Below are positions 48,059 through 56,917 of a stretch of 64,000 bases of DNA, one piece after another. The stretch lies in contig QZKN01000002.1 in NCBI GenBank assembly GCA_003598175.1, forward strand, positions 1-64,000, in the 5' to 3' direction. Within the stretch, counting starts at the first letter, position 1. Every line of letters starts with the position of its first letter. Source of the stretch: Candidatus Omnitrophota bacterium. Lineage in GTDB: Bacteria > Hinthialibacterota > Hinthialibacteria > Hinthialibacterales > Hinthialibacteraceae. The notes under the pieces were generated by a model. That model had not been told where the DNA came from and searched no databases. It saw only the letters and a program-made list of their open reading frames with translations. The translations under genes were made by a program, and so were the position numbers.

Positions 48059-48314
48059 TCACTTTAACATTCGATTGAATTCATGTTTAGGAAACACCTT
48101 ATTCATACCATAAAATATCTAGTAAGTCCATTCCTTTGCGAAAATATGCAATTGAAGAGACGTTGATATCTTGTCTGCCGTCCCATGCAACGTGTAGGAT
48201 GTTTCATGTCCCGTTGATTGAATTTAAACGGTTTAATCGTCATTCCTATTCGATTTAACCGATTAAAGAGAACATAAGTATCCTTTTATACATGATAACC
48301 CGTGCCGCTCAGAA

Positions 48315-49343
48315 ATGAACAAACAAATTTCAATTATTTATCAAACTATCGATTCATTTATTCCCTTCCCCATTTATTTTCTGCTCCGGCGTTTTATATT
48401 GACCCTGGTTTTTACTGTTGTCTTGTATCGATTGGGCCAATACCTGCCTTATATCGGCGACGGCGCTTACGTTGAACAAATGGCGGAAATGGATTGGGTG
48501 GTTTTAATGCATTCCGTCCTGACTTCATTGATGCACAAATTGGTTTACACCATTCTCCGACCCTTCGGTTGGAACGCATGGGATTCCGTTTCGGTCAGCA
48601 GTTCCATCGCCGGCGCATTGGCCATTCAAGTCCTGTTTGCGATTCGGCGCAATCCCATATTTCTGATCGTCAATATTTTTTCCGGCTCGTTCTTGGTTTT
48701 TATCGGAGAAGTGGAAAATTATGCATGGGTGAACTTGTTTCTATTGTCCACCTTTTGGGCTATTGAACGGTACCTGCAGGGAAAAGCTCCCTTGTGGCCA
48801 GCGACAGTTTTTTTCTTCCTGGCCGCGCTGTTTCATTTTTTGGCATTGTTTTATTTGCCGGCCATTTTTTGGGTGATGGTTCAACGCCCGAATTTCAAGG
48901 CGTATGAATTCGTGGCCCCGTTCTTCCTTTTTTTGTCCCTATTGATGGGAATCCTGTTCTGTTTTGCAAGCGAGGGATTGGATTTGGATAGCGGTCGGTT
49001 GGTTCCACTCTTTCAAATTCGCCGAAAAGGGCAATTTTTTACCTTTTTTTCGTGGGAGCACTGGAAATTACTGGCTTATTTTCATTATAATGCAGCATTC
49101 ATGCGATTCCCGATTGAATGGCCGCTATTATTTTTTTTACGGAAAGGAATCGATACCCCATTCAAATACTTTTTGCTGTATTGTTCGTTCATCGGCCTGA
49201 TTTGGACCACGTTTTGGCACCCTGATTTAGGACCTCTTGATTGGGATTTGTTCAGCCAAATGTCGATTTCGCTGCATGTGCTTCTCGGAATTCTGCTTTA
49301 TGAATACGTCCACACACAGATCAAGAAGTGCGTAATGGTTTAA
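48315..49343 (+). CDS. Polytopic membrane protein (unknown)
   Basis: 342 aa with multiple hydrophobic helices (IFLIVNIFSGSFLVFIGEVENYAWVNLFLLSTFWAIERYL). Confidence 0.6.
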   Translation: MNKQISIIYQTIDSFIPFPIYFLLRRFILTLVFTVVLYRLGQYLPYIGDGAYVEQMAEMDWVVLMHSVLTSLMHKLVYTILRPFGWNAWDSVSVSSSIAGALAIQVLFAIRRNPIFLIVNIFSGSFLVFIGEVENYAWVNLFLLSTFWAIERYLQGKAPLWPATVFFFLAALFHFLALFYLPAIFWVMVQRPNFKAYEFVAPFFLFLSLLMGILFCFASEGLDLDSGRLVPLFQIRRKGQFFTFFSWEHWKLLAYFHYNAAFMRFPIEWPLLFFLRKGIDTPFKYFLLYCSFIGLIWTTFWHPDLGPLDWDLFSQMSISLHVLLGILLYEYVHTQIKKCVMV

Positions 49344-49503
49344 AGTGAGTGGTTTGTAGGGTGTTTTGCATGCAAATTTTAAATGCTACCATGTACCGTA
49401 ATCCGCGGTCAGAATCTCATGTATTCCCTGGACAACAATAGACTTTTTTGCAAATAATGGTTGCATGGTGTGTTACAGGCGGTGAAGGTAAATCAAGAGA
49501 GGC

Positions 49504-49851
49504 GTGATAATGAATATGGAAAAACTGATAATCAAGCATCAAAAAAACGAAGAAGCGGAACAACTCTGCGCATTCGGCGATTTGATCATATCGAATGCAA
49601 AATCGCTGCAACGACAGATCGATCAGATAATTGATAAAGGCGCGACCGATATCATCATCGACCTTTCCGGCGTGGATTACATCGATAGTTTCGGAATAGG
49701 CGTAGTCGTGAAAACCAAATCGGAAATCGACAAAAAGAAAGGGCGTTTGCGGGTATATGTCAATCAGACGTTGATGAAACTGTTTGAAAAATGCCACCTG
49801 GATGATTACATCGATCTTGAATTGCAGGAGAGCGCCACAAATCCGGAATGA
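49504..49851 (+). CDS. STAS domain protein (anti-sigma factor antagonist family)
   Basis: DIIIDLSGVDYIDSFGIGVVVKTKSEIDKKKGRLRVYV. Confidence 0.82.
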   Translation: MIMNMEKLIIKHQKNEEAEQLCAFGDLIISNAKSLQRQIDQIIDKGATDIIIDLSGVDYIDSFGIGVVVKTKSEIDKKKGRLRVYVNQTLMKLFEKCHLDDYIDLELQESATNPE

Positions 49852-49876
49852 TTCGATCCTTTCCAACAACAGAATC

Positions 49877-49910
49877 AAAAAAAGAGCGCGATAAAACGCG
49901 CTCTTTTTTT
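49877..49910. terminator. Bidirectional Rho-independent terminator
   Basis: AAAAAAAGAGCGCG-ATAAAA-CGCGCTCTTTTTTT between convergent genes. Confidence 0.93.
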
Positions 49911-49948
49911 GAATAGGTGAATCGAGAACCGAAAGAATCGGCATCCCT

Positions 49949-50350
49949 CTATTTACTTCTCTTCGATGTTTTCTTCATTTCCCGTTCATCCAGCAAGGAT
50001 CGCAAATGGCCTTGTTTCTGATTCAACGAGATCGAAACTTCGTGCCACATATTTCGGAAAGACGATAATTTGATGGGAACCTCCTTCTTAAGAATCATGA
50101 GAGAAGGAGTTTCCTTAAGCAACTTTTTCATATCTTTCCACAAATCGAACAGATTATCCGGAATGGCAATTCGCAGATATTGTGCTCTTCTCGTGATCTC
50201 TTTTTGTAAGGTACGAAATTCCTTTTCCTCTTCCGGAATTTCTTCCTCCGATTCCAGACTGCGATTGAAGATTTCCATATATTTCTGCCACAGTTGAATC
50301 ATCTCCTGCAGGCGCTGGGTCAGTATTTCGTGCGAGACATCGATAGCCAT
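49949..50350 (-). CDS. Small helical protein, paralog of 54182-54580
   Basis: LQEMIQLWQKYMEIFNRSLESEEEIPEEEKEFRTLQKEITRRAQYL compared with IKQFLEMWHRYDDLFNHAFYNKEATPEQEEEFFKLKSQLARRHQYL. Confidence 0.65.
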   Translation of the reverse strand: MAIDVSHEILTQRLQEMIQLWQKYMEIFNRSLESEEEIPEEEKEFRTLQKEITRRAQYLRIAIPDNLFDLWKDMKKLLKETPSLMILKKEVPIKLSSFRNMWHEVSISLNQKQGHLRSLLDEREMKKTSKRSK

Positions 50351-50474
50351 CTGCTCTTTTCCTTACTAATCAAAATTCACAAAATGAACCGTCTTTCTTC
50401 CCCAGGCAAGTGGACACGAAAATGGCAAATGAAGGTTGTCATGCGTATGATCACCTACCGTGGCGGCAGAGAGA

Positions 50475-50579
50475 TTAATCTTTTCGAAACCAACCCAGCG
50501 TGAAGCCGAGGTAAATAAAAAAAGCCAACACAACAACACCACAGACAATCTCGATGTAATCAATGAATGTAAACGACAT
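50475..50579 (-). CDS. 34-aa single-TM microprotein (not in ORF track)
   Basis: MSFTFIDYIEIVCGVVVLAFFIYLGFTLGWFRKD-stop with G-rich SD (GGGGGG) upstream of ATG. Confidence 0.6.
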   Translation of the reverse strand: MSFTFIDYIEIVCGVVVLAFFIYLGFTLGWFRKD

Positions 50580-50656
50580 TTGCCCCCCATACGGTTCTGT
50601 GATTCTTATTCATTTTCACTTTATTCCTCATCGCAAAAAATCAAGGGTGCTTTCGC

Positions 50657-53600
50657 TTAGCGAATCGTATACGAATAATAGAAGTTCGCGAATTTTTGTT
50701 CAAGGCTGTTGATCGTCCATTGGATTTTTTCCATCCGATCCAATTTGCGCGCGCCTTTCGCGTAAAATTCGAGGTCGGCGTTCAGGTCAAGCACTTTGTA
50801 AAGATGTTCATAGGCGTTACGAAGAGCTCTCTCGCGGAAATACAAATCGTGTGTTTTACTGTTGCCATACATTTCGAAACCATCCGCCGCCTTCCGAAAA
50901 TGCGTAAAGGAGGCAATAGCTTTTTTGTGCAATTTCGCCAGCGCTGCCGGCGGTTTCATTTCCTTGATTCGTTCTTCCAGAATTTCCGCGCTCACCCGCA
51001 AGGTTTTGACTGAAATCTCTCCTTGCAAGGAGCGATACATGTCCGTCGACATCTCATCGAGTTTGTGCTCCGTGGCGCGCGCCATGATAATCAGATCGCT
51101 GGGCATGTTCCCTATAGTGCCAAATTGTTGAATTAAGTTGTTCATTTGAGTTAAATTATTATCCAGCAGTTGAAAATAATTATCCTCGGCGACCGCGTTC
51201 ATCGTCGCAAGAAGAAGTTCATTCGCTTCTTTTTCCAATTTTTTCAATCGGGATGCGATGCCTTGATAATCTTCACTGCGAATGGAATTTCTCAACCATT
51301 GCAGGTCCGACGACAACGTCCGGAACCAATCACCGTAATACTTACTTGCCCCCGCATCTTGTGCTTGTTGTAAAATCGAGGCGATTTCATCTCTACGCTG
51401 CGAAGCCGAATCCACGATCGATTCAGGCAGTTGTTCAACCGCTTGCTGTGCGGTTTGGAACTTCTCATAGACTTCGCCATACGTTTGGCCTTCGGTAGGC
51501 TTATTTAATGTTTTGATGGTATCGTTAAATAATTGCGCCTGTTCAGGAACAATATCCAAAGCATTCTGCTTATCGTATGGATTTAACGATGCATTGAGCT
51601 GAGATGCAAGAATTTTCCGGTTTCTTCCTTCCAATCCCTGGCTTGATTTGTGAGTAATATCCCACGCTTTATCCGCCTCGGCATATGCCTGCCGCCAATC
51701 CTGCAATCCGATTTGACGTTCCAATCCGGTTAAAGCATCAAGTAGACTGATCTTGATATCTCGCCCGCCTTCATCAAGAGCGTTTTCTCCAATCCATTCC
51801 GCCATCTGACTCATTTCCAGCACTTGCTGCGTCAAATCCTCATTCATGCTTTCCCAAACGGATTCCTTCGCATTCCGCGCCTTGTCGGCAAAAGCATAGG
51901 ATTGCTTATAATCCTGATCGATTTGCATAACCTGCGCTTCGGCGAGATTCGTTACGAACTCACGGAAGAGAACCGGTTTTTTCACCGGCGCCAAATGATA
52001 TTCGAGTTCTTCACGTGAACCTTCCAGCTGCCGTAATAGCGCATAGCTTCTTTGTTTCCATGTGAAATATTCGGCCTCTTCCGCCAATTTGGCGGAATCG
52101 ATGGAATATTGATTGGCGACCGAAAACTGTTCCGCCTTTTGCGCCACTTCCGCTTCGTTCAGCAACGCGAGAGCCTTCTCGATTTCCGGCTGGGAATACG
52201 TCATGGATTCGGCTTGCAGGGCGGAATCGGCGCTCTCTTTGGCCGTAAGCACCAAATTATTCAATGCGCGGTCGGATTTAGCCAACGCCTCGACCGAACT
52301 TTGATACGACATCTTAAATTGCTGTTTTTTGTACAATTCCGTAGACTCATTGACGGCTTGAACGGCTTCTCGATAGGCGAGCGGGCTCAATCGGTCCTGC
52401 TCCGCGCGCTTGGCAACGGCAATCCATTCATCGGCTTTGCGGAGATTCTGTTCCGTCTGCAATTGATACGCCTTCGCTTCGGCTTCCTTCGCCGCATTGA
52501 TCGACTGTTCCGCATTGCGGATACAGGAAAGATAACGATCCTGTTCGAGTTCTTTCACCGCCGCCGATTTCAGATTAATGGAATTGGCGTATTGCATCGG
52601 CACCCAATCGGACGCTTTCGCGGTATTCGCTTCATCCAACGCCGTTTGCGCTTTTTGAATAAATTCGTTTGCCGCTTTTGCCAGAGAAACGATGGCCTGG
52701 TTCACCACGGCAGCCGCCGCCGGAGACCCTTCGACAACCGCTTCGATTTCATCTTGTTTCATCTTGTTTCGAAGATCTTGTACGACGGAAAAAGCTTCTT
52801 GATACGCTTCGGGAGCATAGGTTGCTCCCCCTTGTCCATATAAAAGAGAGAATGGTTTTTCAACCGTGGATAAAGACGCCTGTCCTTTCCCCCGCCGCGC
52901 GGACTGCACTGCTTGCGAACCGATTTGCTGCGCTCGGCGCGCAGCCGCATATCCATCCACATATCGCTCATTTTGCAGTAATTGTTCAACTCCCGCCACT
53001 GCTTCTCGTATTTGGGAAATCACCGCCGGAGCATAGGTTTCCGCCTCTTCCGCGATGGCTTCCTGCAAATGGGTTTGCGCCTGTTTAATCAACGCCCGCG
53101 CTTCCTGGCCCAATGCTTGATAGCCCTGCGCCAGTACTTCTTTCGCATTGTCGGACGCGGCGATCGCACTGGCATATTGTTGGTTCGCCAGTTCGTTATG
53201 ACCGTCACGAAGCGATTGTTTCGCCTGTTGAATGGCGGCGGCAAATGCGTCAACTCCTTGCACATTCAACGCTTCTGCCTGTTGAATTCGTTTTTCCAAA
53301 TCGGCCAGGATATCTCCCGCTGATTTTTCCTGGGCGGCGACGATGATTTCATTCAACGGCGTTTTGATCCGGGCGGCGTTATCGATGACTTCCTGCCACT
53401 GTCCATCCCGCTCCGCCGTTTCGAGTTGTCGCCAGAGTTCCATAACCTGACCGTATTTTTCGGGAAGATGGACATCGGCTTTCAATTCCTGGGCCGATGT
53501 AAGCATTTTTTGAATTTCGGCTTTGGCATCGGCCGCTTGGGGTTTCAAATGAGCCGTGGCAAGCGATTCGGTTTGGTCCAAAATTTCCTTGACGCGGGCG

Positions 53601-54100
53601 AGAAAGTTGTTCAATTTTTCTTCGTCAGTTTCTCGATCATAGGTGTCGATTTTTTCCGTGCGCAATTGACTCACCTGCTCGGCAATCGGATTGATTTCTT
53701 CCGGCTGCAGAACATTCCCGTCGCGCGCTTTTTGTACATTCCCCTCGGCGGCGGACAACGCTTCCTCGATTTGATCCAATTGACCCTGGACACGCCTGCG
53801 CACTACCGGAACGACCTCACGCGCCGCGATAAAACGGGATTCGGCTTTTTGGGCTGTTTCGATGGCCTGTTGATAATCCCCCGACTCAAACTGCTGGCTC
53901 GCCAAATTGAGAAGATTGCTGGCATCATTGAATTCTTTCTGAGCATATCCGGGAGCTTGGGCGCTCCGGGCCTCCTCTTTCGCCGTTTCGGCCTGAGCAA
54001 TCACCTTTGTCGCTTCCCTTTTTGCGCATCCCACGAACAGAAACAGCGAGATGAGCATGATGCATCCAATACGCAAACCTGATGTAACTTTCCGATTCAT
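50657..54100 (-). CDS. Giant coiled-coil/TPR-like lipoprotein
   Basis: Lipobox CIMLISLFLFVGCAKREA; long Ala/Glu/Gln-rich helical repeats, DUF4398-like YAQKEFNDASNLLNLASQQFESGDYQQAIETAQKAE. Confidence 0.75.
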   Translation of the reverse strand: MNRKVTSGLRIGCIMLISLFLFVGCAKREATKVIAQAETAKEEARSAQAPGYAQKEFNDASNLLNLASQQFESGDYQQAIETAQKAESRFIAAREVVPVVRRRVQGQLDQIEEALSAAEGNVQKARDGNVLQPEEINPIAEQVSQLRTEKIDTYDRETDEEKLNNFLARVKEILDQTESLATAHLKPQAADAKAEIQKMLTSAQELKADVHLPEKYGQVMELWRQLETAERDGQWQEVIDNAARIKTPLNEIIVAAQEKSAGDILADLEKRIQQAEALNVQGVDAFAAAIQQAKQSLRDGHNELANQQYASAIAASDNAKEVLAQGYQALGQEARALIKQAQTHLQEAIAEEAETYAPAVISQIREAVAGVEQLLQNERYVDGYAAARRAQQIGSQAVQSARRGKGQASLSTVEKPFSLLYGQGGATYAPEAYQEAFSVVQDLRNKMKQDEIEAVVEGSPAAAAVVNQAIVSLAKAANEFIQKAQTALDEANTAKASDWVPMQYANSINLKSAAVKELEQDRYLSCIRNAEQSINAAKEAEAKAYQLQTEQNLRKADEWIAVAKRAEQDRLSPLAYREAVQAVNESTELYKKQQFKMSYQSSVEALAKSDRALNNLVLTAKESADSALQAESMTYSQPEIEKALALLNEAEVAQKAEQFSVANQYSIDSAKLAEEAEYFTWKQRSYALLRQLEGSREELEYHLAPVKKPVLFREFVTNLAEAQVMQIDQDYKQSYAFADKARNAKESVWESMNEDLTQQVLEMSQMAEWIGENALDEGGRDIKISLLDALTGLERQIGLQDWRQAYAEADKAWDITHKSSQGLEGRNRKILASQLNASLNPYDKQNALDIVPEQAQLFNDTIKTLNKPTEGQTYGEVYEKFQTAQQAVEQLPESIVDSASQRRDEIASILQQAQDAGASKYYGDWFRTLSSDLQWLRNSIRSEDYQGIASRLKKLEKEANELLLATMNAVAEDNYFQLLDNNLTQMNNLIQQFGTIGNMPSDLIIMARATEHKLDEMSTDMYRSLQGEISVKTLRVSAEILEERIKEMKPPAALAKLHKKAIASFTHFRKAADGFEMYGNSKTHDLYFRERALRNAYEHLYKVLDLNADLEFYAKGARKLDRMEKIQWTINSLEQKFANFYYSYTIR

Positions 54101-54181
54101 TAAACTTCTCCTCAATATCATTTCTTGATGGGACAGGACCATCGCTTCGATAGTGGAATCTCCCTATTAAAAACTCGATCT

Positions 54182-54580
54182 TCACTCCTCCAAGGGAACT
54201 TCCAGATCAAGATGGGTCAAGAGGTAACCTAGAGCCTCATTTAAACGCAGCGTCGTATCATGCCATTGCAGGCAAAGTTTTTTATAAAAATCAAAATGAA
54301 TGCCAATCATGTTCTGCAACGTAACCGTATCGGAAAGATAAGGCGTAATCGGTTCGGCGCGATCGTATTCCTTGCCTAAATATTCAAGCAAATACTGATG
54401 GCGTCTCGCCAATTGTGATTTGAGTTTGAAAAATTCCTCTTCTTGTTCGGGGGTGGCTTCTTTATTGTAAAACGCATGATTAAACAGGTCATCATAGCGA
54501 TGCCACATTTCCAGGAATTGCTTGATCGCATTAACACGAAATTCGATTTCTTCTTTTTCTTTCAGATTCCAACTTGCCAT
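54182..54580 (-). CDS. Small helical protein, paralog of 49949-50350
   Basis: MASWNLKEKEEIEFRVNAIKQFLEMWHRYDDLFN...; start taken at internal ATG. Confidence 0.6.
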   Translation of the reverse strand: MASWNLKEKEEIEFRVNAIKQFLEMWHRYDDLFNHAFYNKEATPEQEEEFFKLKSQLARRHQYLLEYLGKEYDRAEPITPYLSDTVTLQNMIGIHFDFYKKLCLQWHDTTLRLNEALGYLLTHLDLEVPLEE

Positions 54581-54845
54581 GAAGACTCCCGAAGATTTCG
54601 CCTTGGCCGCAAATACAATGTTATTATGGTTCGTACCGGCATCATGCCGGATTTCCCAAAATGCCGCCACAACGGCGGCATTTCATTTTCATTCCCTTGT
54701 CACGACCAGTCGATCCTATTTGTTTGTATGACACGATCACGGAAGCGGGAAAATCGATTCCCGATCCCGTCACCGAATTATATATGATTCGCTTCAGTTT
54801 GGTTAGATCAATGATTCAATTATTCCAATTCAAAACGGATAATTA

Positions 54846-55775
54846 CTACTGAACGGATGAACCTTCCACCGTATTCGCCGCATTGCGGGCTCGTTGAACG
54901 GGATTAAATCGTTCCGCGGGAGGGGAAGGCGGTTGAGTTTGGTCAAATCCAAATCCTTCCTGCGACAATCCCATGCGCACATTCGGTTCCTGCATACCCG
55001 GCGGGGTCGGAAGATCCGGGAGCAGACCATATTGGCCCATCGCCCCTTCCGCTCCTCCAAAGCCTTCCAGCGTTTCGAATAATGACGGATCGACGACTTT
55101 CACGTACGTCACATCATCATATCCTTCAAACTGGTTGAGTTGGCCGCGGACTTCGTCCATCAATCCCCTGAATTGCTCTTCCCAGCTGGGAAGTTTGGTC
55201 ACCAACGAATGGGGTTGACTCGATACGACCGGCAAGCCGTAAAACTCAAATGCCCCCATTTTTTCCGCTTGTTTCAACGCTTGCACCAATTGTCTCTTGT
55301 ATCGAATGGAAAACGGACCGAGATAGGTATCTTTATTGATGATCAGATTACTCGGCAATCCATCAAAAGCGACTTCATCCCCATGCGTTCCATCATCAAA
55401 ATAATTGACGCCGATCTGATCGGCGCTCATGGGCAGATAGTAAACCCGATAATCGATCAAGTCGCCAAAAACCGCATCGTAGACTTTTTCTCCATATTTT
55501 ACAATGACGGAACCGGGACCTTGCATTCCTCCGCCGCCCATGCCATATCCCCCCATTCCCCCCATTCCCCCCATACCTCCCATTCCCATCATACCGCCGC
55601 CGCCATAGGGAGAACCATAAAATCCGCCCATCATCTGCGCCGTGGAGAGAGAAGGATACAGGAAAAGCGATGCTCCGACAACGATGAATGCACTCCAATA
55701 AGTGATTTTTTTCGAACGTGCATTTCTCATCATGATACGATCCTCTGAAAAGTATATATTTACCCTTGATTTCAC
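54846..55775 (-). CDS. Secreted/anchored Gly-Met-rich protein
   Basis: Hydrophobic N-terminus (YWSAFIVVGASLFLYPSLSTAQ) followed by GGFYGSPYGGGGMMGMGGMGGMGGMGGYGMGGGGMQGPG. Confidence 0.65.
   Translation of the reverse strand: MKSRVNIYFSEDRIMMRNARSKKITYWSAFIVVGASLFLYPSLSTAQMMGGFYGSPYGGGGMMGMGGMGGMGGMGGYGMGGGGMQGPGSVIVKYGEKVYDAVFGDLIDYRVYYLPMSADQIGVNYFDDGTHGDEVAFDGLPSNLIINKDTYLGPFSIRYKRQLVQALKQAEKMGAFEFYGLPVVSSQPHSLVTKLPSWEEQFRGLMDEVRGQLNQFEGYDDVTYVKVVDPSLFETLEGFGGAEGAMGQYGLLPDLPTPPGMQEPNVRMGLSQEGFGFDQTQPPSPPAERFNPVQRARNAANTVEGSSVQ
55549..55593 (-). repeat. 9-bp in-frame tandem repeat (about 5 units) coding GGM
   Basis: Plus strand ccccccatt x2, ccccccata, cctcccatt, cccatcata. Confidence 0.85.
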
Positions 55776-56001
55776 ACATCACGTCAATAGCGAGAAGCTA
55801 TCACGACTCGACTCGACTGTCAACTTGCTTACGGCAAACCGGGAAAAATATTCCACCGGAAAAACCGCGACTCAAATCACATCAACCTCAATCATCTCAA
55901 ATAGTAAGCAATCATACCGATCCGCAGAGAATTCACTGATTGGTATTCCATTTCCCCTATGCTCCAAATCAGGCAGGATAAAGGAAAAAATGACGTGAAA
56001 C

Positions 56002-56820
56002 CTATCCCTTATTCAATTCTTTTGACCGTTGCGTTGCTCTCCGGACCATCTCATGAACAACGGCGGGAACATCATGATCACGTAGCGCGGAAAGTCCCGC
56101 TTCCGTGGTTCCACCAGGTGTGGCGACTTTGTAGACCAGTTCGGATGGCGAATCCGGGCGTTCCCGCAATAACTGAGCCGCGCCGGCAAGCGTTTCGACC
56201 ACGAGCAACCTGGCCACGTCATCCGGAAGCCCCTGCTCTTTGGCGGCGGCAATCCAATGATCCACCAGGTAAAACAGATAACCGGGACCACTACCGGAAA
56301 CAGCGGTCACCGCATCCTGCAAAGGCTCCTCCACTTCCACGACTTCACCGACCGCTTTCAATATTTTCCGCACCCAATTCCGATCGCTCTCATTCATCTG
56401 TTCCGGAAACGTGATGGCGCTGACGCCGCATCCGACTTGTGCGGGTAAATTGGGCATCACGCGAACGATGGTTTCCATATGGCCCAATGCTTCACCCAAT
56501 CGCGAACGGCTTTGTCCCGCCAGGATGGATATAACCACGTGATCCGCTGACAATATATTTTTCAGCTCCGACTTTACGTCCTGCAGGATTTGAGGTTTTA
56601 CGGCTAGAAAAACCGTTTTCGCACGTTTGGGCGCATCGGAATTGGTTTCGGTCGTTTCGACGGAATACGTTTCCTCCAAATAACGGCGTCGTTCCGGTTT
56701 GATTTCCGCCACCAGAATCTCCTCCGGCAACAGGATTTTCTTATTCAACAATCCGGCCAAAACCGCCTCCGCCATATTGCCCCCACCGACAAACGCAATT
56801 TTCTTGTTGAAGTTTGACAT
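56002..56820 (-). CDS. proC: Pyrroline-5-carboxylate reductase
   Basis: KKIAFVGGGNMAEAVLAGLLNK...VVISILAGQS...VRVMPNLPAQVGCGVSAI...GSGPGYLFYLVDHW. Confidence 0.95.
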   Translation of the reverse strand: MSNFNKKIAFVGGGNMAEAVLAGLLNKKILLPEEILVAEIKPERRRYLEETYSVETTETNSDAPKRAKTVFLAVKPQILQDVKSELKNILSADHVVISILAGQSRSRLGEALGHMETIVRVMPNLPAQVGCGVSAITFPEQMNESDRNWVRKILKAVGEVVEVEEPLQDAVTAVSGSGPGYLFYLVDHWIAAAKEQGLPDDVARLLVVETLAGAAQLLRERPDSPSELVYKVATPGGTTEAGLSALRDHDVPAVVHEMVRRATQRSKELNKG

Positions 56821-56853
56821 TTCCGTATTCTTCTCCCATAAAATAAAATGTAA

Positions 56854-56911
56854 GGGGAGAGCAGGCGTCCCCGCCTGCGTTAGCAAGCAAGCGAGGACGC
56901 TTGCTCTCCCC
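56854..56911. repeat. Inverted repeat GGGGAGAGCAGGCGTCC...GGACGCTTGCTCTCCCC
   Basis: 17-nt arms with 2 mismatches; inner inverted arms. Confidence 0.9.
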
Positions 56912-56917
56912 ATACTG

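Noticed and set aside
48100-48300. Possible tRNA or structured RNA in the 48.1-48.3 kb gap
   Set aside because: No cloverleaf or T-loop consensus found; only an AT-rich inverted repeat.
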